From contig OZ255624.1 in assembly GCA_965276675.1 (NCBI GenBank), forward strand, positions 3,224,001 to 3,288,000: 64,000 nucleotides of DNA, written 5' to 3'. Below, piece by piece: positions 44,701 through 52,989 of the stretch (positions are counted from its first letter, which is position 1; each line of letters starts with the position of its first letter). A program made the position numbers and the translations under genes. Source of the DNA: G965276675 sp965276675. GTDB taxonomy: Bacteria > Acidobacteriota > Terriglobia > Terriglobales > Acidobacteriaceae. The notes beneath the pieces are model-generated. The model did no database searches, was not told the origin of the DNA, and worked only from the letters and a program-made list of their open reading frames with translations.

Positions 44701-45022
44701 GAATTCAACCGCACCAGGACCGGCTTGACAATCGCAATTGCAACCCAGCTATGGTGATTAGGCCGAGCTGTAATCAGCTTGGTTTAGCGCACAGCTACTC
44801 GGATGAATCGTTTCTAATGTGTTACCTTCATGCTGCACGATTAACACAGATCGCAGCAACTACGATCAGGCAGACATGGTATTTAAAAGGTAGAGCGGCT
44901 GCCCGATCTGGACGTGGGTAGGGCCGAATAACCTATTCGGTTAACTTCACTTTGCTCAAGATCTCTGTTTTTTTACATCTCATCGGGGGACGAAAACGTC
45001 AGCATTATTAGGTGGTTTCCTT
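44701..45022. other. Intergenic, promoter region of the RhaT-like gene
   Basis: No gene supported. TTGACA (44725-44730) occurs early but without a good -10 at proper spacing. AGGTGG, eight bases before the GTG start of the next gene, is the likely ribosome site. Confidence 0.35.
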
Positions 45023-46030
45023 GTGTCTCTCGGTGGAGTACTTATCGGGGGCAGCGCATGGCCCATGAAGATAATGCGCAAGTACCAGTTCGAGAATTGG
45101 TGGTTTGTGAGCATGCTTCTTGGCTTGGTGGTGCTTCCATGGAGCCTAACCCTCGCAACTTGCCCGAACGCAATCTCCGCCTATCGGGATATCGGATTGC
45201 AACCCATTCTGAGGGCCAACCTGTTCTCTCTCGGATGGGGTGTTGCAAACGTACTGTGTGGCTTGTGCTATGTCCGCATCGGCTTTGCGCTTACGGGAGG
45301 GATTCTCACGGGAATCGGTGTGTCGATTGGTGTCACGGTCCCGCTGGTGATCAAGGGATCAGGACTTTTTGCGCAGGCACCAAATCTGAGGTCACCTGCT
45401 GGTCATGTGATTCTGTCGGGCGTCGCAGTCATACTCTGCGGCGTGCTATTGGTTTCGCGCGCTGGCTTTGGTCGTGAAATGCAGGCCTCCAGCTCCTCTG
45501 GTCCTGCACAATCATTTCGTGTAGGAATTTTAATGGTTGTCCTTGCGGGCATCCTTTCAGTAGGACTGAGTTTCTCGTTTGTTTTTAGTCAGGATCCCAT
45601 CATTCGTGCGATGAAGGCCAGAGGAGCAGGCGATATCGGGGCCAATTTTGCCGTTTGGGCAATGAGTTTGCTCGGAGGAGCATTGGTTAATCTGGCTTAT
45701 CCAATCTATCTGATGACAAAGAACCGCTCATGGGGGCTTCTTCTGCAATCCCGCCGCGATGCGATGCTGTCCGCTCTTATCGGACTAACGATGGTTTCAT
45801 CGATTGCATTCATGGGAAAAGGCATGCTGCTCTTGGGTGCTCTTGGAGCCTCTGTGGGATTTGGGATCCAACAGAGCTCACAGATGCTTGCCAACCAAGC
45901 GGTTGGATTCCTCAGCGGAGAATGGAAGGGTGTGCGGGGAAGGCCGAGAAAACAGATGTATGCTGCTATACTCCTTCTGCTAATCGCCGCCTTAATCCTT
46001 GCGTACGGAAATACGCTTGCAAAAAGCTAG
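45023..46030 (+). CDS. RhaT-like sugar/H+ symporter
   Basis: 335 residues with about ten membrane helices. GSAWPMKIMRKYQFENWWFV and LGWGVANVLCGLCYVRIGFA are RhaT-type signatures (GS.AVPMK..R.W.FEN, G..WG.....G). The predicted role is uptake of rhamnose or another deoxy- or uronic sugar. No earlier start fits than GTG at 45023, and the short N-terminus (about ten residues before GSAW) may mean that the first helix is incomplete. It is about 110 bp upstream of an SDR gene in the same direction; both probably serve one sugar pathway. Confidence 0.83.
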   Translation: MSLGGVLIGGSAWPMKIMRKYQFENWWFVSMLLGLVVLPWSLTLATCPNAISAYRDIGLQPILRANLFSLGWGVANVLCGLCYVRIGFALTGGILTGIGVSIGVTVPLVIKGSGLFAQAPNLRSPAGHVILSGVAVILCGVLLVSRAGFGREMQASSSSGPAQSFRVGILMVVLAGILSVGLSFSFVFSQDPIIRAMKARGAGDIGANFAVWAMSLLGGALVNLAYPIYLMTKNRSWGLLLQSRRDAMLSALIGLTMVSSIAFMGKGMLLLGALGASVGFGIQQSSQMLANQAVGFLSGEWKGVRGRPRKQMYAAILLLLIAALILAYGNTLAKS

Positions 46031-46141
46031 ACTATTGGCCTTTTGATCTCAAGGCTCATTCACGTGAATCTCCCCTGGATAATGTCCGGAGCTCGTACTC
46101 ACACATAATGCAGATTAGCGGGGGAGGAGAATAGTGGGGCA

Positions 46142-46894
46142 ATGAATCAGATCGATTTGAAGAACCGTCACGCGGTGATTACAGGGGGCGCTCAGGGCAT
46201 CGGGTTTTCCATCGCCAAGCGTCTGTTGACTTCGGGAGCGGAGGTCTCGCTCTGGGATCACGATGCTGAGGTGCTTAGCTCAGCCATCGAGAACTTGGCA
46301 GCTTTGGGAAACGTCATAGGCGAGACCGTGGACGTCTCCGGCGCACAAAGCGTGATTGAGGCGGCCGAGAGGGCTGCGATGAAGCATGGCTCTATCGATA
46401 TCCTCGTCGCGAACGCAGGTATTGCAGGACCAAACTACAAGCTATGGGATTATCCGGTCGAGATGTGGAAGCATATTCTCGATATCAACCTCACAGGTGT
46501 GTTTCTATGCTGTCGCGCGATCGTTCCCTACATGATCCGACAGAACTACGGCCGGATCGTAAATGTCGCTTCTATCGCAGGGAAGGAGGGCAACCCCAAT
46601 GCTTCTGCTTATAGTGCATCGAAAGCCGGAGTCATCGCATTGACCAAGTCTCTCGGCAAAGAGACCGCGACGCAAAACATTGCCGTGAACTGCATCACCC
46701 CTGCCGCGGCACGAACCCGTATTTTCGACCAGATGTCGCAGGAGCACATTGACTTTATGCTTTCGCGTATTCCTCGTGGGCGCTTTCTCGAAGTAGATGA
46801 GGTCAGCGCCATGGTGGCTTGGCTGGTCTCTGAGGAGAACACCTTCACCACAGGTGCAGTATTCGACATCAGCGGAGGACGGGCCACGTATTAG
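46142..46894 (+). CDS. SDR-family sugar (acid) dehydrogenase
   Basis: 250 residues. Rossmann motif TGGAQGIG, NAGIAG after beta-4, active-site Ser in VASIAGKEGNPNA, Tyr/Lys in YSASK and C-terminal TTGAVFDISGGRATY. The segment IAGKEGNPNASAYSASKAGV with LTKSLGKE is shared with 2-keto-3-deoxy-L-fuconate/rhamnonate dehydrogenases as I recall the family. Placed after a RhaT-like carrier, oxidation of a rhamnose- or fucose-derived acid is a sound guess, not a proof. Confidence 0.85.
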   Translation: MNQIDLKNRHAVITGGAQGIGFSIAKRLLTSGAEVSLWDHDAEVLSSAIENLAALGNVIGETVDVSGAQSVIEAAERAAMKHGSIDILVANAGIAGPNYKLWDYPVEMWKHILDINLTGVFLCCRAIVPYMIRQNYGRIVNVASIAGKEGNPNASAYSASKAGVIALTKSLGKETATQNIAVNCITPAAARTRIFDQMSQEHIDFMLSRIPRGRFLEVDEVSAMVAWLVSEENTFTTGAVFDISGGRATY

Positions 46895-47424
46895 CGGCGA
46901 TCTCCTCCGCAAGGTAGGAGCTTCCATCGTTGCTCGATGGGCAGAGCTAGCTTCTGCCCGTCTGCAGTTCAGGCAAGCGCGAGGCTCAAATGAGATCCCT
47001 TGAAATTGACGGCTGCCCAGTACCCTTACATCAACTGAACGCAGCAGGTTCTTGGATTCGCCAAGGCACACGACCTGGTAGAAGCGTCGGCCGATTCCGT
47101 CATCCCTAAGATACGGTCTCTTTCGCCGGCTCAATCGATTCAACGGACGGTTCTGAGGAACAACCCGCTTGCCTCGTTCCTCGCACGAAAGATTTCGACC
47201 AGCTCCAGCAATGGCTCGGACCGCGAGACCACATGAAAATCAAGGATGTCGAGCATGGCAGGTGTATAACGGGCAGCTGCGGGAGAAGGTCGTGGGAACC
47301 CGTCTGGCGGAGCCGCCCAGGAGACAGTCTTCATAGGCGTAAATGGATCGGCGGAGTCTGTTTAGCGGCACGAGCACTAGGCCAACACGAGCACAAGGCG
47401 CACATTTGAACTCTTGTTTTCCTA
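46895..47424. other. Intergenic, no gene recognised
   Basis: About 530 bases. A minus-strand open frame (47334-47140, containing MLDILDFHVVSRSEPLLELV) looks mildly protein-like, but I cannot place it in a family and there is no ribosome site. Possibly a remnant of a lost gene. Confidence 0.35.
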
Positions 47425-47454
47425 TTGACAGTGGTCTGACTACCACACTAGTAT
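47425..47454 (+). promoter_or_regulatory. Promoter with TGGT/ACCA operator, upstream of GH36 gene
   Basis: TTGACA (47425-47430), an 18-base spacer, TAGTAT (47449-47454). The spacer holds TGGTCTGACTACCA (47432-47445), a symmetric site with TGGT/ACCA half-sites of the kind used by FadR-type GntR repressors. A near copy lies at 55304-55333. Confidence 0.65.
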
Positions 47455-47637
47455 CCGCACTGATGCGAGGCTTCGATGACAGCTTCCGCAGCTGCAGGAA
47501 AGAAGCTAGGTTGGTGAGACCGGTTCAGGTGAAGCTGTTTCGGAAACGATTGTTAGGGCCATGCTTCTCTAGGCCTAACTAGACTTTGAACTGGCCCAGG
47601 TCAAGTGGGCCTACGCCAGAATTAACCGGGGGTCACA

Positions 47638-49758
47638 ATGAAGCGTCGAGAGTTCGTCTCCTGTGCGGTGGCCGCAGCCGTAGGAACGGCGCTTGATCTT
47701 CGAAGCGGCCATGCGGCCAGCGTGCCTTTAATGACTTCTCCGTCCGATGCTCCCACGGGAGCTAACACAGGCGACCTCTCCGAACTCTGGCCGGCCACAT
47801 CACACGCTTTTCGCAAGGCTCTGCTGCAAGGCACCGGGTTCTCTTTTCTGTACGACGGCAAGTCTTCCGGAGTTGCCGAATCGATATCCCATCGCGATCT
47901 CGGGACTTCCGTAGAAACCACGTTTCGCTATGGCGCCGGCTTGGAAGTCATTCGCACTTTGACGAGGCTTCCCGGTACTGACGCAATAGAATACTCCGTC
48001 CGAGTTCGCAACCATGGCACGAGTCGATCTGCGGCAGTCCACGGTCTCAATGCACTTGCGATATCCTTTGATGCAAGAGCTTTGGACGGCTCGTATGTCA
48101 TCTCCTCCGGCGGCGGAGGCGGCCTCTTTGATGGAACTTACCCGCCCGATCAATTCGCGATTACAGAGCATTATTTCAATCCAACCCTGCCAAGCGAAGG
48201 TATGGTCAGACTGACGACCGCGGGAGGTCGTTCCTCCAATCGCGATCTGCCCTTCTACTTCGTCCACAATGATAAAGACCACGCTGGCATCTTTGTGGGT
48301 ATCGGCTGGACAGGCCAGTGGGAATCGACGATTACGGCACATTACGGATCTTCCACCGATGGGGCAGCCACGTTGCAATTGCACGGCGGAATACCAAACC
48401 TTTGGATCGAACTTGAACCCGGAGAGGAGATTACAGGCCCCCGCATTTTGATAGGTAGTTACGAAGGCAAGCCTTCCAATGGATCTAATCAACTAAGGCA
48501 GCTCATTCGCACGCACTATACGCCGAAGCTAGGCGGCGAAGAGTTTAAGGTAATTGCAACTTACGATGCATGGTGGGGGATCGAAGAGAAGTATGATGAG
48601 GCGCTTCTTCGGCCTTTGGCTGACGCAGCGTCCGCCATCAACCAGGAATATTTTCTTCTGGATGCAGCGTGGTATATAGGCGCAAATGGCCCAGAGGGCT
48701 TCAGCGGAGGTGTCGGCAATTGGGAGCAGGTTGATGCAACGAAGTTTCCTTCGGGCTTAGCCCACTTCGCGAACTATGTTAGGTCGCGAAATCTCAAGTT
48801 CGGTTTGTGGTTTGAACCGGAGCGCGTGCATCGTACTTCTCTGCTCGCAAAGCAGCATCCCGAGTGGGTCATATGGCTTGACCATAGTCAGTATGGACTC
48901 CTGGACTATGGAAGGCCTGAAGCTCGACGCTGGGTTCAGGAGATGATGAGTCGCTACATCACGCAGCTTGAGATCGAATACATTCGCCACGACTTCAATA
49001 TGGATCCTTTGGTTTACTGGGAATCTGTGGACAAGCCTAACCGCCTCGGCATTTCGCAGATCCGCCACATTGAAGGATTTTATGAGGTCATCGATTGGAT
49101 CAGACAGCATCACCCGAGGACGGTGCTTGAATGCTGCGCGAGCGGCGGCCGGCGTATCGATCTTGAAACGGCGCGTCGCTTCCATACATATTGGATCAGC
49201 GATGACACCATCGATCCTGAAGTTGTCCGCTTTCATCTTCAAGGTATCAATTACTTCCTACCCGGCAACTACAGCTACGTACAATACACGCTGCCTGCAC
49301 CTACACAAAAGGACTTCAAGCCGAGAGATATCGATTACTTAAGTTGCTTTGGCGGAGCTTTTGGGACAGGTGGGAGAGTGGATCTCTGGTCAGCAAAGCA
49401 AAAGGAAAGATTTAGCCTTGTTGAGAGTGTTCACAAACGTGTTCGGCGTTTTCTCATGGAAGAGTACTATCCCCTTCTGCCTCAGGCGACTGATCTAAAT
49501 GGCTGGGCCGGATGGCAATTCCATGATCCACGAACCAATTCCGGCTTTGTTCAAGTTTTTCGACAGGAATCTGCAGTTGCTTCTATGAGCATTGCAGTAT
49601 TTGGCCTTCGCCCCAACGATGCGTACGAGTTTCGAGATGCTCTTAGCGGTGCTACGCTGCGAGCTGACGGCCACGCAGCGATGAAGAACGGTCTGGAATT
49701 CCAGTTAGATCCGATGAGCTCCCGCATACTGCTGTATGAATCGGCCCGGCATGGATAA
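47638..49758 (+). CDS. GH36 alpha-galactosidase, Tat-exported
   Basis: 706 residues. A twin-arginine leader (MKRREFVSCAVAAAVG) is followed by an N-terminal beta-supersandwich and the (beta/alpha)8 barrel. Barrel signatures: FGLWFEPERV, the nucleophile Asp452 in EYIRHDFNMDPL, the GH36 CASGGRRIDLETARRF segment, and the acid/base Asp pair at 522-523 in YWISDDTIDP. GH36/GH27-clan enzymes remove terminal alpha-galactosyl residues from oligosaccharides. The long leader region from the promoter at 47425-47454 to the ATG is about 180 bases. The gene is convergent with the GntR gene that may control it. Confidence 0.9.
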   Translation: MKRREFVSCAVAAAVGTALDLRSGHAASVPLMTSPSDAPTGANTGDLSELWPATSHAFRKALLQGTGFSFLYDGKSSGVAESISHRDLGTSVETTFRYGAGLEVIRTLTRLPGTDAIEYSVRVRNHGTSRSAAVHGLNALAISFDARALDGSYVISSGGGGGLFDGTYPPDQFAITEHYFNPTLPSEGMVRLTTAGGRSSNRDLPFYFVHNDKDHAGIFVGIGWTGQWESTITAHYGSSTDGAATLQLHGGIPNLWIELEPGEEITGPRILIGSYEGKPSNGSNQLRQLIRTHYTPKLGGEEFKVIATYDAWWGIEEKYDEALLRPLADAASAINQEYFLLDAAWYIGANGPEGFSGGVGNWEQVDATKFPSGLAHFANYVRSRNLKFGLWFEPERVHRTSLLAKQHPEWVIWLDHSQYGLLDYGRPEARRWVQEMMSRYITQLEIEYIRHDFNMDPLVYWESVDKPNRLGISQIRHIEGFYEVIDWIRQHHPRTVLECCASGGRRIDLETARRFHTYWISDDTIDPEVVRFHLQGINYFLPGNYSYVQYTLPAPTQKDFKPRDIDYLSCFGGAFGTGGRVDLWSAKQKERFSLVESVHKRVRRFLMEEYYPLLPQATDLNGWAGWQFHDPRTNSGFVQVFRQESAVASMSIAVFGLRPNDAYEFRDALSGATLRADGHAAMKNGLEFQLDPMSSRILLYESARHG

Positions 49759-49791
49759 CACGTTGTGATGCAGCATACTAGGGTCTTGCCG

Positions 49792-50586
49792 CTAGTAATC
49801 CCCTAGTTCCTCCTGAGCAACTTGATCCTGTGCTTTACGATAACGATCAAGGGAGCAAGCCAAGTGGGTCTGCATGATCGATCGTGCTTCCATCGCATCG
49901 CGAGCTTGCAATGCCTTAAGCAATGCCGCGTGGTGTTTGCACGCAAGCGAATCTCCTCCAGGCATGGTGACAAACGTCAACATTGCCGTGCTGAGTTGGC
50001 TGCGTATCATGTATAGAAGATCAAATAGCAGGTCGTTATTCGAAGCTTCAGCAAGAAGAACGTGATATTCAAGATCAAGTTTTATGAACCGTTTCGGCTG
50101 TCCAATGGTGCGCTGCATCTTCTCTACAACGAGTTCTAATTGCTTAAGCTGCGCCTCCGTCACGCAGACGGCTGCACGCGCAGCAGCGGCACATTCGAGT
50201 GCGAGCCGCACCTCCATCAGGTTTTCCATATTATGACGTTGAGTAAGCATCCGCCATTCGAAGATCTTGCCGATGAATCGCTCTGCGTTGATCGCCATGA
50301 ACGTTCCGTTGCCGGTCGAGACTTCAAGTATGCCGATCATTACTAGACAACGGACTGCCTCCCGGAGAGAGGACCTGCCTACCCCGAAATATTTGCAAAG
50401 CTCACGTTCCGATGGGAGCCGTTGCCCTGGCTTCAGGTCTCCGGTGGACAGCAAGGCGAGGATTTGTTGCACGATATCCTCGCTCAGTGACGTCCGAGTA
50501 ACCTTCTGCAGCTTGGATGGAGTGAGCGAGTGCGTGTACCTTTTCGGTGAAGAGCGCGCAGTATTCATTCTAGGGACTTCCACCAC
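49792..50586 (-). CDS. GntR-family (FadR subfamily) transcriptional regulator
   Basis: 264 residues, or 258 from the second Met. Winged HTH at about residues 30-100 (DIVQQILALLSTGDLKPGQR, YFGVGRSSLREAVRCLVMIG, GTFMAI). The FCD domain shows DLEYHVLLAEASNNDLLFDL and a His in ACKHHAALLKAL for ligand/metal binding, as in ExuR/UxuR/GalR-type relatives sensing sugar acids. It is divergent from an SDR gene (50717) and flanked by the GH36 gene. It is the best candidate to bind the TGGT/ACCA sites at 47432 and 55311. Confidence 0.87.
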   Translation of the reverse strand: MVEVPRMNTARSSPKRYTHSLTPSKLQKVTRTSLSEDIVQQILALLSTGDLKPGQRLPSERELCKYFGVGRSSLREAVRCLVMIGILEVSTGNGTFMAINAERFIGKIFEWRMLTQRHNMENLMEVRLALECAAAARAAVCVTEAQLKQLELVVEKMQRTIGQPKRFIKLDLEYHVLLAEASNNDLLFDLLYMIRSQLSTAMLTFVTMPGGDSLACKHHAALLKALQARDAMEARSIMQTHLACSLDRYRKAQDQVAQEELGDY

Positions 50587-50596
50587 CGGGCATGAT

Positions 50597-50630
50597 TTGA
50601 CAATGATGTTCGTTACGATATTACAATATT
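50597..50630 (+). promoter_or_regulatory. Promoter of the SDR gene
   Basis: TTGACA starts at about 50597 and is followed after 16-17 bases by TATTAC/ATTACA. The region lies between the divergent GntR and SDR genes. It lacks the TGGTCTGA site of the other two promoters. Confidence 0.45.
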
Positions 50631-50716
50631 TCGCTCGGAGGATTGAATGTTCCGACGAACGTCATGCGTAGATACTTTTGCCGCGAAGCTTCCCAGAAGT
50701 TCTGGAGGATAATCGC

Positions 50717-51496
50717 ATGCTGCTACGTCAAAAGACGATAGTAGTGACAGGTGGCGCCCAAGGCCTCGGAAGGGGCATTGTAACTGTCTGTCACCGAGAA
50801 GGCGCGAACGTGGTCATCGCTGACATGGCCGGTCCTGCGGCAGCTGAACTGGCCGAAGCACTAGGTGATCGTGCGGTTGCAGTCCCATGCGATGTCCGTA
50901 GACTCGATCAGCTCACACGATTGGTGGAGCAGTCGCTCGATCGATTTGGTCAAATCCACGGCCTTGTTAACAATGCGGGGATCAACTTTGTAAAGCCATT
51001 CTTGGAGACCAGCCCCCAGGAGTGGGACAACGTACTAGAAACGGATCTCAAGGCGGTGTTCTTTCTTACACAGCTGGTATGCCGTCAGATGCTGAGGCAA
51101 GGTTTTTCAGGAGGCAGCGTAGTCAACATCTCCAGTGTCCATAGCCAGTCGACGTTGCCTGGCTCGGGACCGTATGACGCTGCGAAATGGGGTGTTGTTG
51201 GGATCAGCAAGAGTGTCGCAGTTGAGATGGCACGCCACAGGATACGTGTGAATTGCATCTCCCCGGGACTGCTGAATACTCAGATATGGAAAGATATCTT
51301 AGCCGCCTCCCCCAATCTATCAGCATGCGAAGAGTACTGGAGCAGCAATATTCCTATCGCCCGAATTATCGAGGCTGAAGAAATCGGAGAACTCGCGGCG
51401 TTCTTATTGAGCGACCGCAGTGCGTGCATCACCGGTGCGAACATATTTGCCGACGGGGGAATGACCAGCCAGCTGGTAAGCCGGCAGCCATGGTAA
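50717..51496 (+). CDS. SDR-family oxidoreductase
   Basis: 259 residues from the ATG at 50717, eight bases after GGAGG; the in-frame upstream start at 50678 is rejected. Rossmann motif TGGAQGLG, NNAG after beta-4, catalytic Ser in NISSVHSQSTLPG, Tyr/Lys in YDAAK, and C-terminal ITGANIFADGGMTSQL. Divergent from the FadR-type regulator, it likely acts in the same sugar-acid route. The exact substrate is not determined. Confidence 0.86.
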   Translation: MLLRQKTIVVTGGAQGLGRGIVTVCHREGANVVIADMAGPAAAELAEALGDRAVAVPCDVRRLDQLTRLVEQSLDRFGQIHGLVNNAGINFVKPFLETSPQEWDNVLETDLKAVFFLTQLVCRQMLRQGFSGGSVVNISSVHSQSTLPGSGPYDAAKWGVVGISKSVAVEMARHRIRVNCISPGLLNTQIWKDILAASPNLSACEEYWSSNIPIARIIEAEEIGELAAFLLSDRSACITGANIFADGGMTSQLVSRQPW

Positions 51497-51566
51497 CAAA
51501 CTGCAAGTGTGCGAATCTATTTGATGTACGCGTAAGCGATCTCATTCTACGATTGAAGTATAGAAC

Positions 51567-52661
51567 ATGAGTATCACTGAAATGCAATTCCAGTTGCGTG
51601 TGCTATCTCTGTTCGTTTCAATGAGTGGCGTATTATTCTCATCGAATAGCGGCGCAGCGGCGTTTCAGCCAATACAACCATCAGGTATACACGAGTTCTT
51701 CTCAGCTGCTGAGGTAAGTGCCATTCAGGCACAAGAGCCGCTTCAAAGCTCTCCCGCAGCACTGGAGCAGCAGGGTATTGTCTCGTTTGAAGAAGGCAAC
51801 TTTGAAGACGCCGTCAGATATCTATCGTTAGCCCAAAAGGCGGATCCCTCCAATCCGGTTCTCGCCGCTGCGCTGGGACAAGCCTACTTAAGTGCCAAAG
51901 ATCCTTCGCATGCAATCGGGCCGCTCACGAGCGCATTGTCAGTAGAACCAGAGAACGAAGCAGTTCGTCTGGCTCTTGCACAAAGCTATCAGCGACTCAA
52001 TCGAGATGACAACGTTCTGCAACTTCTAGGACACCGCGCAGGCGAACGTCCGCATTCTCCCCTGTATAGTTTCACATTGGCCTTCAGCGAGTTCCGGCTT
52101 GGGCAGTACGAGAAGGCGGAGACTGGATTTCGTCAGCTATTAATAGCGAAGAATATGGAAGCGGCGGCAAGCTTCTTTATCGCCAATTGCCGATTCGGAC
52201 AAAATGATCTGGAGGGCTCCCTTTCCTGGTACAACTCCGCCATACATCTCGCAGAATCGCAGCGAGTTATCGCACTGAACGCCTACTACTACAATTATGG
52301 CCTTGCACTCTTCCGACTCGGAAAATACGTAGATGCCAATTCTGCGTTCCGCGCTTCCGCAGATCTAGACGCTCGGGATCCCCTGCCGCCGTATTTTGTA
52401 GGTCGATCTCAGGTTAAGAGCGGACAAGTGCAGGATGCAATTGCCACATTTACACAACTTGTTCAGATCCACCCCGATTTCAGCCCCGCCTATTATCAGA
52501 TGGGCATCCTATACAGCCGTGGTGGAGACAAGCGGCATGCTCAGGCCATGTTTTCTAAAGTCAAGGAGATAAAGAACGCGGAACTGGATGAACAGCGACT
52601 CCTCGGAACTATGAAGAGTGGGGCGGATCAGGTCGGAGGGATCGGCGTACCAAGTCCGTGA
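51567..52661 (+). CDS. Secreted TPR-repeat protein
   Basis: 364 residues. A leader (LSLFVSMSGVLFSSNSGAAA) suggests export. From about residue 65 at least six TPR-like repeats follow (e.g. GIVSFEEGNFEDAVRYLSLA, AALGQAYLSAKDPSHAIGPL, YYNYGLALFRLGKYVDANSA, AYYQMGILYSRGGDKRHAQA). No enzymatic domain. It is the third exported TPR protein lying beside polysaccharide-degradation genes in this window. Confidence 0.8.
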   Translation: MSITEMQFQLRVLSLFVSMSGVLFSSNSGAAAFQPIQPSGIHEFFSAAEVSAIQAQEPLQSSPAALEQQGIVSFEEGNFEDAVRYLSLAQKADPSNPVLAAALGQAYLSAKDPSHAIGPLTSALSVEPENEAVRLALAQSYQRLNRDDNVLQLLGHRAGERPHSPLYSFTLAFSEFRLGQYEKAETGFRQLLIAKNMEAAASFFIANCRFGQNDLEGSLSWYNSAIHLAESQRVIALNAYYYNYGLALFRLGKYVDANSAFRASADLDARDPLPPYFVGRSQVKSGQVQDAIATFTQLVQIHPDFSPAYYQMGILYSRGGDKRHAQAMFSKVKEIKNAELDEQRLLGTMKSGADQVGGIGVPSP

Positions 52662-52989
52662 CTCGATGATGCGCCGAGATCTTACAAATTGATGCTGGAG
52701 CACCCTCGTAATGTAGACATAAGAGCGAAGACGAAGAAGCGCCGATTCAGTGAAAGGAAGTCAGCAGCGGCGAGGTTCAGTTCCAAGAGATCCATCGGAG
52801 CTATCTGGTGTTGTTAGGAGACGCTAAGATCCCGAATGGCTAATTGCTCTCTCTCGTAGCTCGGGCATCAACGAACAGGTCAAAAGTTTTAAATTGTGGT
52901 CGCGTATACGGCATTAGGGGTCTAGGCTGTCTTGAAGCTACCATGTTAAGGCCCTACTCTCTCTTTCTATAGCCTGGAGAATCCCACCC
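52662..52989. other. Intergenic, leader of the beta-helix gene
   Basis: No gene supported. GGTCGCGTATACGGC lies around 52898, partly resembling the GGTATACC palindrome at 59181. CTGGAG is the likely ribosome site 11 bases before the ATG at 52990. Confidence 0.35.

Noticed and set aside
46505..47143. 212-residue minus-strand frame
   Set aside because: Largely antisense to the SDR gene, with biased composition and no motif.
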